From Arcicella sp038230735 (lineage in GTDB: Bacteria > Bacteroidota > Bacteroidia > Cytophagales > Spirosomataceae), in contig JBBRMR010000016.1 in the NCBI GenBank assembly GCA_038230735.1, forward strand, positions 1 through 64,000: a DNA stretch of 64,000 nucleotides, given 5' to 3'. This document shows, piece after piece, positions 36,160-44,146 of this stretch. Both the position numbers and the translations under genes were made by a program. The notes beneath the pieces are model-generated. The model was given only the letters and a program-made list of their open reading frames with translations, did not search any database and had not been told where the DNA came from. Each line of letters opens with the position of its first letter. The first letter of the stretch is position 1.

Positions 36160-36272
36160 ATTATGAGTTTATTGGGAAATCGGTTTTTGAATTGATTTTC
36201 GAGAGTTTAAATAAGTATTTTAAATGCTATAATTCACTATTAACCAGTTGTTTACATTCATAATTCATAACT
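36151..36272. repeat. 15-bp perfect inverted repeat spanning the transketolase-N stop codon
   Basis: AGTTATGAATTATGA (36152-36166) is repeated in inverse as TCATAATTCATAACT at 36258-36272, 91 bases apart. The 16-base unit at 36151-36166 is identical to the one at 11564-11579. The left arm contains the final Leu and stop codons of the transketolase gene. Confidence 0.7.
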
Positions 36273-36295
36273 AATCATTCATAATTATTTTTATA

Positions 36296-38281
36296 ATGAC
36301 CGATTCGGTAAAAGAAAAAATCTTATCTCTTAAAGGACCTATCTTCGTTTACGGAGCAAGCGGTTTCATCGGAGCGAACCTTTTTAAAGATATTTTTAGT
36401 GTCCGTAATGATTGTTTTGCCCTCACACACGATGCTCAAAAGGCTTGGCGATTAAAATTATTGGACGTTCCTGCTGCCAATATTGTGCATTGCGACATTG
36501 TTTCTAATTATTCAGTACAAGAAGTTTTTAATAGCTATAAACCTAAAACAATCTTCAATTTAGCGGCTTACGGGGCATATTCCAAGCAAAAAAACGTAAC
36601 ACTAACTTACGAAACCAACGTAATTGGAACGGTTAATTTGTTGGAAAATCTATCTTCCGAAATGGTTTATATTCACGCAGGCAGTAGTTCTGAATACGGT
36701 TTTAATTGCACAACTCCCAAAGAGACCGATAAACTCGAACCCAATAGTCATTATTCAGTTTCAAAAGTCTCAGCCGCTTACACCATCCAATTTTACGCAC
36801 AAGTTCACCAAAAAAATGCAGTAAATCTTCGCCTTTATTCTATTTATGGAGATTGGGAAGAGCCAGACCGTTTAATTCCGAGATTGATTGAAAGCGTCAG
36901 ACAAGGGAAATTGCCCAATTTTGTTTCTCCCGAAATCAGTAGAGATTTTGTTTATATGACAGATTGTGTGGAGGCATTTATGGATGCTGCCCTCAAAATG
37001 TCTCCCGAAATCAGAGGGAAATCGTATAATATTGCTAGTGGAATAAAGACCACAATTGGCGATTTAGTGGAGGTTTGTCGTCAAGAATTTGGGATTAAAG
37101 AAGAACCCTCGTGGGGAACAATGCAAAACCGTTCTTGGGATTTGGCAGAATGGTACGGCGACCCAACCGAAGCGAAAAAAGATTTAGGATGGGCTATTAA
37201 AACGTCTATCAATCAAGGACTTAGACAATATTTTGATTGGCAAGAAGCGGTAAAGTATGAAGATAATTTACTACCCGCTTTCCAGAATCCATACTTAAAT
37301 CCCGTCATTACCGCCATTATAGCGTGTTACAGAGATGCGGAGGCAATCCCATATATGTATGAGCGATTAGTCAAGACTTTCAATGAAATGAAGGTGCGTT
37401 ATGAAATTATTTTCGTAAATGATTGCTCGCCTGATAATACGGAGGAGGTTTTGGAAGAAATTTGTAACAAAGACCCCAACGTAATTGGTATTACCCATTC
37501 AAGAAATTTTGGCTCACAGGCTGGATTTTTATCAGGCATGGAAATCTCAACGGGTGATGCCGTAGTTTTAATGGATGGTGATTTGCAAGACCCACCCGAA
37601 ATTATGCCCAAATTTTACGAACAGTGGACACAAGGATATGAGGTGACTTATGGCGTTAGAGTTCAACGAGAAATGCCCGCTTGGTTGCATTTTTTCTACA
37701 AAACATTTTATAAAATCTTTAAAAATATGTCCTACATCAATATTCCAAAAGATGCGGGAGATTTTTCTATGATTGATAGAAAAGTAGTAAAAGAGTTAGT
37801 GAGTTTACCCGAAACAGAGCAATTTTTGAGGGGATTAAGGGCGTGGGTAGGATTTAAACAGATTGGAGTGGATTATGTACGTCCTGAAAGGATGTTTGGT
37901 GTATCAACCAATAATTGGCGAAAAAATATCTGGTGGGCTAAAAAAGCCATATTTTCATTCAGTTTTGTACCCTTAGAAATCATGTCTTATGCAGGATTTA
38001 TGATGACGGGACTTTCGATATTAGGAATCATTTGGCAGATTTTCGCCAAGTATATTTTATACCCCGATACGCCTTCTGGAATCTCAACGGTGATAGTTTT
38101 AGTGATGTTCTTTGGAGGACTTAACTTATTAGGAATCAGCTTTTTAGGAGAATATATTGCGAAGATTTTTGAAGAAACTAAAAAACGCCCAAAGTTTATC
38201 AGAACGAAAGTTAGAAAGGGGATAAAGCGATATAATACTTCGGAAGAAATTAAAAGATTAGTTGAAGAACAAAGAAAATAA
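36296..38281 (+). CDS. Fusion: NAD-dependent sugar epimerase + polyprenyl-phosphate GT2 glycosyltransferase
   Basis: A 661-residue two-domain protein. Residues about 15-315 form an extended SDR: dinucleotide motif YGASGFIGANL, AGSSSEYG, catalytic YSVSK, and the RDFVYMTDCVEAFM segment. From about 335, after a linker, a GT2 domain of the DPM1/ArnC/GtrB type starts (NPVITAIIACYRDAEAIP), with DGDLQDPPE near 427-435 as the metal-binding motif. Two transmembrane helices near 557-588 and 597-626 anchor the C-terminus, which ends in a basic tail. It probably makes a nucleotide sugar and loads it onto polyprenyl phosphate in one polypeptide (inference). It sits between the two transketolase halves. 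No frameshift or stop separates the domains. Confidence 0.9.
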   Translation: MTDSVKEKILSLKGPIFVYGASGFIGANLFKDIFSVRNDCFALTHDAQKAWRLKLLDVPAANIVHCDIVSNYSVQEVFNSYKPKTIFNLAAYGAYSKQKNVTLTYETNVIGTVNLLENLSSEMVYIHAGSSSEYGFNCTTPKETDKLEPNSHYSVSKVSAAYTIQFYAQVHQKNAVNLRLYSIYGDWEEPDRLIPRLIESVRQGKLPNFVSPEISRDFVYMTDCVEAFMDAALKMSPEIRGKSYNIASGIKTTIGDLVEVCRQEFGIKEEPSWGTMQNRSWDLAEWYGDPTEAKKDLGWAIKTSINQGLRQYFDWQEAVKYEDNLLPAFQNPYLNPVITAIIACYRDAEAIPYMYERLVKTFNEMKVRYEIIFVNDCSPDNTEEVLEEICNKDPNVIGITHSRNFGSQAGFLSGMEISTGDAVVLMDGDLQDPPEIMPKFYEQWTQGYEVTYGVRVQREMPAWLHFFYKTFYKIFKNMSYINIPKDAGDFSMIDRKVVKELVSLPETEQFLRGLRAWVGFKQIGVDYVRPERMFGVSTNNWRKNIWWAKKAIFSFSFVPLEIMSYAGFMMTGLSILGIIWQIFAKYILYPDTPSGISTVIVLVMFFGGLNLLGISFLGEYIAKIFEETKKRPKFIRTKVRKGIKRYNTSEEIKRLVEEQRK

Positions 38282-38282
38282 A

Positions 38283-38342
38283 AGGAGATAGGATATTAGG
38301 AGTAAGGGAGAAAGGAGTTATAATTTTAAAATCCTGTCTCCT
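38283..38342. repeat. Purine-rich inverted repeat between the fusion gene and transketolase C
   Basis: AGGAGATAGGAT (38283-38294) pairs with ATCCTGTCTCCT (38331-38342) with one G-U-type pair. The segment is made of iterated 'agga(g)' units on one side and 'tcct' on the other. It may act as a weak attenuator or processing hairpin. Confidence 0.5.
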
Positions 38343-38372
38343 GTTTTCTTTAATTCTTTTTCCTCCGAAAAT

Positions 38373-39281
38373 ATGAGAAGAGAATTTTCTGATGCCATCG
38401 AAAAAATAGCCCTTGAAGATGAAAAAATCATCTTCATCACGGGTGATTTGGGTTATAACGCCCTCGAAAATCTCCAAGAGAAATTAGGGAATCGGTTTAT
38501 CAATGCAGGAGTTGCCGAACAAAATATGGTGGGTTTGGCGGCTGGTTTGGCATACAAAGGATTTAAAGTTTTTTGTTATTCAATTGCCCCATTCGTGGTA
38601 TATCGTTGTTGGGAACAGTTCAGAAATGATGTTTGTTTGCATAATTTGCCCGTTTTCTTGGTTGGAAACGGTGGTGGATATGGTTACGGAATCATGGGAA
38701 GTACGCATCATGCCATCGAAGATATTGGCGGTTTGAGTAGTTTACAAAACGTAAAATGTTGGATTCCCGCCTTTACCGATGAAGTTGAAAATGCTGTAAA
38801 TGCGATAGTTGCCGAAGGTCGCCCTGCGTATTTGCGTTTAGGTGCGGGTAAGCAAACACCCGCCAATGAAGGTGATTTTGGAAGTTTGAAATTAGTAGTC
38901 AAATCAGATATGCCGAAAGGTTCAATTGTAGCCTTGGGTCCCGTGGCAAATAATGTAGTGAGCGTTTTGCAACAAGCCGAATTTGCTAATCAATTCAATC
39001 TATTTACCGCAAATACTGTTCCTTTACAAATAAGTCAAGAAGGTTTCAATTTGATACAATCGGTTGATAACCTGTTAGTTATCGAAGAACACGTGAGTAT
39101 TGGAGGTCTGGCACAACAACTTTCTCTGCAATTGATGGAACGAGGGATTTCCTTTAAAAAATTCATCAGTTTACGAGCGGAAGGCTACCCAGATGGAACT
39201 TACGGCGACCAAAACTTTCATCAAACCCAATCAGGATTGAATGCTGAAAATATTGCCAATAAACTAAGATTGTTTCTGTAA
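38373..39281 (+). CDS. Transketolase, C-terminal subunit
   Basis: A 302-residue half-transketolase holding the pyrimidine-binding domain and the C-terminal domain. The catalytic Glu that activates ThDP lies in INAGVAEQNMVGLAAGLAYKG. GNGGGYGYGIMGSTHHAIEDIGGL is the substrate-side loop. The C-terminal domain (about 180-300) shows EEHVSIGGLAQQLSLQLMERG. It should pair with the N-subunit at 35.3 kb to form an active enzyme at their interface. Location suggests a dedicated role in making a sugar for the surface glycan rather than the pentose phosphate pathway (inference). Confidence 0.9.
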   Translation: MRREFSDAIEKIALEDEKIIFITGDLGYNALENLQEKLGNRFINAGVAEQNMVGLAAGLAYKGFKVFCYSIAPFVVYRCWEQFRNDVCLHNLPVFLVGNGGGYGYGIMGSTHHAIEDIGGLSSLQNVKCWIPAFTDEVENAVNAIVAEGRPAYLRLGAGKQTPANEGDFGSLKLVVKSDMPKGSIVALGPVANNVVSVLQQAEFANQFNLFTANTVPLQISQEGFNLIQSVDNLLVIEEHVSIGGLAQQLSLQLMERGISFKKFISLRAEGYPDGTYGDQNFHQTQSGLNAENIANKLRLFL

Positions 39282-39284
39282 TTC

Positions 39285-40940
39285 TTGAAAAATAAATCAA
39301 CATATTTCGCTTGGGCAATTATTGTCTTGCCAATAATCCTCTACTTTTATTTTCTCTCTGAATATTCCCTTAATATTCCGAAATGGGACGACCATGCCCT
39401 CAAAGCCTTTATGCTTGATTTCCAAAATGCGAATGGGATATGGGCTAAATTTCAAACTTTTTTCAAGCAACACAACGAACATCGCATCGCTTTTGATAGG
39501 CTTGTAACGCTTATTGTTTTCAAAATTCACGGCACAATTGATTATCGTTGGTTGATGTGGGTTGGCAATCTTACCTTGATTGGTGTACTGTTTATTTTTT
39601 ATAAAATATTCCAAAAACAAAAGATTTCATTGCTTTTCTTTGTGCCCATTCCCTTAGTTTTGTTCCAGTTACAATTGTGGGAAAATACTTTTTGGGGAAT
39701 GGCAGCCATTCAAAATTTTGGCATCATTTTCTTTATTTTTGGATTAATCTATTTTATAAGTTCTGAGAAAAAAGAGCATTTTTATTTTGCCTTACTATTT
39801 GCCTTTTTCGCAACTTATACAAGTGGCAATGGCATAACCGTTTTTCCAGTTTGTATTGTTTTATTAGTTTTACAAAGAAGATATAAAGAAACTATTATAT
39901 TTGGAATTACCTCAATCGTATTAATTGGAGCATATTTTTATCAATATCAAATGCCGCCAAGTAATCCACCAATGGCGGGAATTGGGCTTGGAAAAATCAT
40001 ATTTGGGTTCTTTTCATTCTTAGGTTCGGCTTTTGATTTAATGCCTAATTCATCGGGAAGAATAAAATTAACTATTTTTGCTGGCGGAATTTTATTTATC
40101 ATTAGTGCCATTATTGTCATCTATCTGATTTTCAATAGCAAATTATTGAAAAAGAATCGTTTTTTGAGTCAAACTGAGTTATTTGTTTTAGGAGTTTTGA
40201 TGTTTTTGATTGGTACAGCCATTGTTGGAACTTTTACCAGAATTAGTTTTGGAGAAATCGGTCTTTTGACGAGTCGATATAAAATTTATGCAATCTTATT
40301 ATTGATAACGCTTTACACTTTTATAATCTCTAAAATCGAATTGAATAATAAAAAATGGTTTGCTTTACCTTTGATTCTGATGGCGGTTGTATTTAATATA
40401 ATGACTAACTACCTCAATTTTAAGGAAATCATTAATTTCAGAAATCAACTCATTTCATTTTCAATTAACTGGAAATTATATCCTGAAATTCAAAATTCAA
40501 AACTAAATATTAAGCTTTATGAAGCTCCGTTATTAGTATTGGATAAGGATATTTTACTCCTCAAAAAGCCGATAAAATTATCTCCATCGTTCAAAGGAGA
40601 TTATCGAAAAAATGTGAGCGATAATGGTATTTTGATTCAAAATAATTCGATAAAAAATATTTATGGTTTAAATAATGGGAGTTATTTAATTGTTCAATCT
40701 CCACAAAAAAACTATTTAATGCCCACATTATTAGTCAATTATCCGCCTTATGCTTGTTTAAGAACCAGTCAATATTGGCAAAATGGTTTTGAGGGAGAAT
40801 TGAATTACAGTGAATTTGAAAATGGTACGTATCAATTAGGATTATTAGTAAATGATGGTCAAAAAATGACAACTTATTACTTGAATGATTCATTAATTGT
40901 AAATAATACAAAACTAAAAAACGTGAAAACGAATTGGTAG
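39285..40940 (+). CDS. Polytopic membrane protein, putative GT-C-like, with QHNEHR motif
   Basis: A 551-residue membrane protein with about ten hydrophobic helices and a soluble beta-rich C-terminal domain from about residue 400. The first loop carries PKWDDHALKAFMLD, and QHNEHRIAFDRLVTLIVF follows at about 39468-39520. It is a clear paralog of the protein at 29099-30814. It begins with a TTG three bases after the transketolase stop; no ATG lies before the first helix. By position it is the best candidate to use the lipid-linked sugar made by the fusion protein upstream, acting on the outer face of the membrane. The family is not one I recognise by name. Confidence 0.65.
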   Translation: MKNKSTYFAWAIIVLPIILYFYFLSEYSLNIPKWDDHALKAFMLDFQNANGIWAKFQTFFKQHNEHRIAFDRLVTLIVFKIHGTIDYRWLMWVGNLTLIGVLFIFYKIFQKQKISLLFFVPIPLVLFQLQLWENTFWGMAAIQNFGIIFFIFGLIYFISSEKKEHFYFALLFAFFATYTSGNGITVFPVCIVLLVLQRRYKETIIFGITSIVLIGAYFYQYQMPPSNPPMAGIGLGKIIFGFFSFLGSAFDLMPNSSGRIKLTIFAGGILFIISAIIVIYLIFNSKLLKKNRFLSQTELFVLGVLMFLIGTAIVGTFTRISFGEIGLLTSRYKIYAILLLITLYTFIISKIELNNKKWFALPLILMAVVFNIMTNYLNFKEIINFRNQLISFSINWKLYPEIQNSKLNIKLYEAPLLVLDKDILLLKKPIKLSPSFKGDYRKNVSDNGILIQNNSIKNIYGLNNGSYLIVQSPQKNYLMPTLLVNYPPYACLRTSQYWQNGFEGELNYSEFENGTYQLGLLVNDGQKMTTYYLNDSLIVNNTKLKNVKTNW

Positions 40941-40952
40941 GATTTTGATTTT

Positions 40953-42068
40953 ATGACAAAACAAGAAACATATTTCACCCAACTGGATGGTATTCGCTTT
41001 ATTGCGGTTGGCTTGGTGTTGATTGACCATTGGTTGGCGGAAAAGAATGTGTTGCCTTTGGGACATTTGGGCGTTACGATGTTTTTTGTATTGAGTGGTT
41101 TTCTAATAACACGAATACTGATTCAAAGTAAATTGAAAGATGATAACACGGGGCGTAGTCATTGGTTTTCGGTGAAACAATTTATTATCAGAAGAAGTCT
41201 TAGAATATTTCCGATTTACTTTTTAGCAATATTCGTTTTGTATATCTTGGACGTGCCTCCAGTGCGAGAGACTATTCTTTGGTGTTTGACCTATTCTACT
41301 AACATTTACATTGCCATCAAACAACATTGGATGGGGACAATTGACCATCTGTGGTCGTTGGCAGTGGAGGAACAATACTATATCATTTTTCCTTATTTGA
41401 TACTTTTTCTGCCCTCACGGTATTATTTGAAGGTTTTGTCCACTATGGTTATTCTTTCAATTGCCCTAAGAATGTATTTTTATTTTCAAGGTACAGAATG
41501 GATGGTGCAATATGTGTTGATGCCTACTTGCTTGGATTGCTTTGGTTTGGGCGGACTGATGGCATACTTTTTTACTTTCAGACGAGACACTATTTTTGAA
41601 CAATTAAATAAAAATACTTACTTATTTTTAAGTCTTTCAGTTTTGCTTTTCACTTTTTATTTAACTCGTCAAAATCAGCTTTCTACGGGTCAAACTCATA
41701 ATTTTGGTAATTTGGTGGTAGAAAGATTCTTAGGTTCGGTCTTTTGTTTCTTCCTTATTTTAAGAGCCGTTTCGGGCTATGATGGGATTATGAAATCGTT
41801 TTTAGAAAGTTCAACTGTCAGTTATTTCGGGCGAATTAGTTACGGACTTTACCTGTATCATAATTTTGTTTATAATTTTTTTCATACGCCTCAAACCAGT
41901 GTTATACTAAGGGTTTTGCATAAAATTCAAAGAATAATTCCTTCAATTACTCAAAATAATGTTTTTGAATTATCGTATTTCTTTGGCATAACTATTTTCA
42001 TCGCAACATTATCATGGTTCTTGATTGAAAAACCTGTCAATCAACTCAAAAAATATTTTACTTACTGA
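40953..42068 (+). CDS. Acyltransferase 3 family membrane protein
   Basis: Membrane O-acyltransferase of 371 residues with about ten helices. Family motifs include LDGIRFIAVGLVLIDHW, FFVLSGFLITRIL, RRSLRIFPIYFLAIF and the HLWSLAVEEQYYIIFPYLIL loop; the WSLAVEEQYY motif is typical of OafA-like enzymes. Probable role: O-acetylation or other O-acylation of a surface glycan. It lies 12 bases after the membrane protein gene, in the same operon. Confidence 0.92.
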   Translation: MTKQETYFTQLDGIRFIAVGLVLIDHWLAEKNVLPLGHLGVTMFFVLSGFLITRILIQSKLKDDNTGRSHWFSVKQFIIRRSLRIFPIYFLAIFVLYILDVPPVRETILWCLTYSTNIYIAIKQHWMGTIDHLWSLAVEEQYYIIFPYLILFLPSRYYLKVLSTMVILSIALRMYFYFQGTEWMVQYVLMPTCLDCFGLGGLMAYFFTFRRDTIFEQLNKNTYLFLSLSVLLFTFYLTRQNQLSTGQTHNFGNLVVERFLGSVFCFFLILRAVSGYDGIMKSFLESSTVSYFGRISYGLYLYHNFVYNFFHTPQTSVILRVLHKIQRIIPSITQNNVFELSYFFGITIFIATLSWFLIEKPVNQLKKYFTY

Positions 42069-42129
42069 CCATTTGATAAAAACAAGGTCAAGTTTATTTT
42101 AGATTTTCGTTATTCTAAACCTTATTGGG

Positions 42130-42137
42130 TATTTTTG
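42130..42137 (+). promoter_or_regulatory. Possible -7 element before the GT2-glf pair
   Basis: TATTTTTG fits TAnnTTTG and lies 36 bases before the GT2 start. The ~100-base gap after the acyltransferase gene suggests a second promoter here. Confidence 0.4.
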
Positions 42138-42173
42138 TAAAAATTATATTATCGTTACCAACAACCTTTTTGA

Positions 42174-42914
42174 ATGAGCATTAAATTAGCCATCGTCATG
42201 CCTGCCTATAATGAAGAAGGGTGCATGGCAGACGTAGTAAAAATCTGGTCAGACCTTTTAAATACTGAATTTGCAGGAGAAAATGCACGACTTGTAGTAG
42301 TAAATGATGGGTCGAAAGATAGTACAGGGAAAATTCTTGACTCGCTTGTACCACTATATCCCAAGCTTGTTGTGGTGCATCAACCCAATGGCGGACATGG
42401 CAATGCCGTTGTCCACGCCTATCGTAAAGCGGTTGAATTGGAGGCAGAATACGTTTTTCAAACCGATTCGGATGATCAGTTTATTCCAGAAGATGTTAAA
42501 AAACTATGGGACAAAAGAAATCAATCCGATTTTATTTTAGGCTACCGTGAAGTTAGACATGATGATATATTTAGATTGCTGATTACCAGAGTCTTACGTT
42601 ATAGTATGTTCTTTGTGTATGGTACTTTTATTATGGATTCAAATATTCCTTTTCGTTTAATTAAAGGTTCGTTTCTGAGAAAATTATTGGCTCAATTGCC
42701 TAATCCAGTTCCTTTTGCTCCTAATATTTTCTTGGCAATTATGGCGAAAAAATCGGGTCAAGAATTGTTCAATATTCCAATTATCCACAAGGAAAGATTA
42801 ACAGGCGAGGTGTCAATTCAGAAAATGAAGCTGTTGAAAGTATGTTGGCAGTCGTTTAAAGAATTGCTAAATTTTCGTTTAGAATTGAATAACAAGATTA
42901 AAAATTTGAAATGA
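42174..42914 (+). CDS. Glycosyltransferase family 2
   Basis: GT-A enzyme of 246 residues: IKLAIVMPAYNEEGCM start, VVNDGSKDSTGKIL nucleotide site, and DSDDQF metal motif. It has no strong membrane helix, though FFVYGTFIMDSNIPFRLIKGSFLR may be membrane-associated. The start is a TTG/ATG region; the ATG at 42174 fits. It overlaps glf by ATGA (42911-42914), so the two are translationally coupled. It may transfer galactofuranose made through the mutase (inference). Confidence 0.88.
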   Translation: MSIKLAIVMPAYNEEGCMADVVKIWSDLLNTEFAGENARLVVVNDGSKDSTGKILDSLVPLYPKLVVVHQPNGGHGNAVVHAYRKAVELEAEYVFQTDSDDQFIPEDVKKLWDKRNQSDFILGYREVRHDDIFRLLITRVLRYSMFFVYGTFIMDSNIPFRLIKGSFLRKLLAQLPNPVPFAPNIFLAIMAKKSGQELFNIPIIHKERLTGEVSIQKMKLLKVCWQSFKELLNFRLELNNKIKNLK

Positions 42915-44011
42915 AAGATTACGATTATTTAATAGTGGGTGCTGGACTATTTGGTGCTGTTTTCGCTCACGAGGCTCATAAAAAAGGCAAAAAAAGCTTA
43001 GTAATTGACCGTAGAAATCATACGGGTGGAAATATATTTAGCGAAGAAGTTGAGGGCATAAATGTCCACAAATACGGGGCTCATATTTTTCATACCAACG
43101 ATAAAGGAATTTGGGATTACGTTAATTCATTCGTTGAATTTAACCGTTATACCAATTCACCGATGGCGAATTATGAAGGTGAAATGTATAATTTACCTTT
43201 TAATATGAATACGTTCTATCAATTATGGAAAGTTAAAACGCCCGAAGAAGCACAGCAAAAAATAGATGAGCAAGTAGCTGCATCAGGAATTATTGACCCA
43301 CAAAACCTTGAAGAACAGGCAATTTCGCTGGTTGGTACGGATATTTACGAAAAACTCATCAAAGGTTATACCGAAAAACAATGGGGACGTAAGGCAACTG
43401 AATTACCCGCTTTTATCATCAAACGCTTGCCTTTGAGATTTACTTTTGACAATAATTATTTCAACGATAAGTACCAAGGAATTCCGATTGGTGGTTATAA
43501 TAAATTGACCGAAGGCTTATTGAAAGGTATCGAAGTAAGAACGGATGTTGATTTTTTTAAAAATAAAGAGGCTTTAATGAATTTGGCAGAGAAAACCGTT
43601 TTCACGGGTAATATTGACGAATTTTATAATTATCAGTTTGGGAAGTTGGAATATCGTAGCTTGAAATTTGAGCATGAAATACACGATAAAGAAAACTACC
43701 AAGGTAATGCCGTAGTAAATTATACTGAAGCCGAAGTTCCTTATACCAGAATCTTGGAACATAAACATTTTGAGTTTGGGAAACAGCCCAAAACGGTTGT
43801 AACAAAAGAATATCCCTGTGAATGGTCGGCGGGAATGGAGGCGTACTATCCAGTGAATGATGATAAGAATAATGAATTATTCAAAAAATATCGTGATTTA
43901 TCAAGACAAGAAGAAAATATCATTTTTGGTGGACGCTTGGCTGAGTACAAATATTATGATATGCACCAAGTAATTGGGTCAGCATTGGTTACAGCGAAAA
44001 ATAGTTTATAG
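42911..44011 (+). CDS. glf: UDP-galactopyranose mutase
   Basis: FAD enzyme that isomerises UDP-galactopyranose to UDP-galactofuranose. FAD motif: DYLIVGAGLFGAVFAHEA, then VIDRRNHTGGNIF. Signature regions are YGAHIFHTNDKGIWDYV, EKQWGRKATELPAFI and YRSLKFEH. The 366 residues match the bacterial enzyme. It points to galactofuranose in the surface glycan of this organism. It is the last gene before a repeat-rich gap. Confidence 0.95.
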   Translation: MKDYDYLIVGAGLFGAVFAHEAHKKGKKSLVIDRRNHTGGNIFSEEVEGINVHKYGAHIFHTNDKGIWDYVNSFVEFNRYTNSPMANYEGEMYNLPFNMNTFYQLWKVKTPEEAQQKIDEQVAASGIIDPQNLEEQAISLVGTDIYEKLIKGYTEKQWGRKATELPAFIIKRLPLRFTFDNNYFNDKYQGIPIGGYNKLTEGLLKGIEVRTDVDFFKNKEALMNLAEKTVFTGNIDEFYNYQFGKLEYRSLKFEHEIHDKENYQGNAVVNYTEAEVPYTRILEHKHFEFGKQPKTVVTKEYPCEWSAGMEAYYPVNDDKNNELFKKYRDLSRQEENIIFGGRLAEYKYYDMHQVIGSALVTAKNSL

Positions 44012-44115
44012 TAGAGCCAAGGCATTGCCTTGTCTAATTAACGTCTGATAGAGGGAAAAGAATGGTCAAAGATTAGAAAAGGCAATGCTGAGCGTCGGTT
44101 GCCTTGTCTCTAAGA
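44011..44115. repeat. Nested inverted repeat (REP/MITE-like) with AAGGCAATGCCTT core
   Basis: GAGCCAAGGCA (44014-44024) pairs with the inverse near 44099-44110. Within it GCATTGCCTTGTCTAAT (44022-44038) pairs with ATTAGAAAAGGCAATGC (44072-44088), 16 of 17 matching. This makes a double hairpin of about 105 bases between glf and the next gene. It looks like a small palindromic interspersed element. Confidence 0.6.
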
Positions 44116-44146
44116 AATATCCGTAATTGCCCAAATGGGTAATATT

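Noticed and set aside
35332..39281. Split transketolase as a frameshift or assembly artefact of one gene
   Set aside because: The halves are separated by more than 2 kb containing a complete 661-codon gene, and each half has its own start, stop and natural domain boundary.
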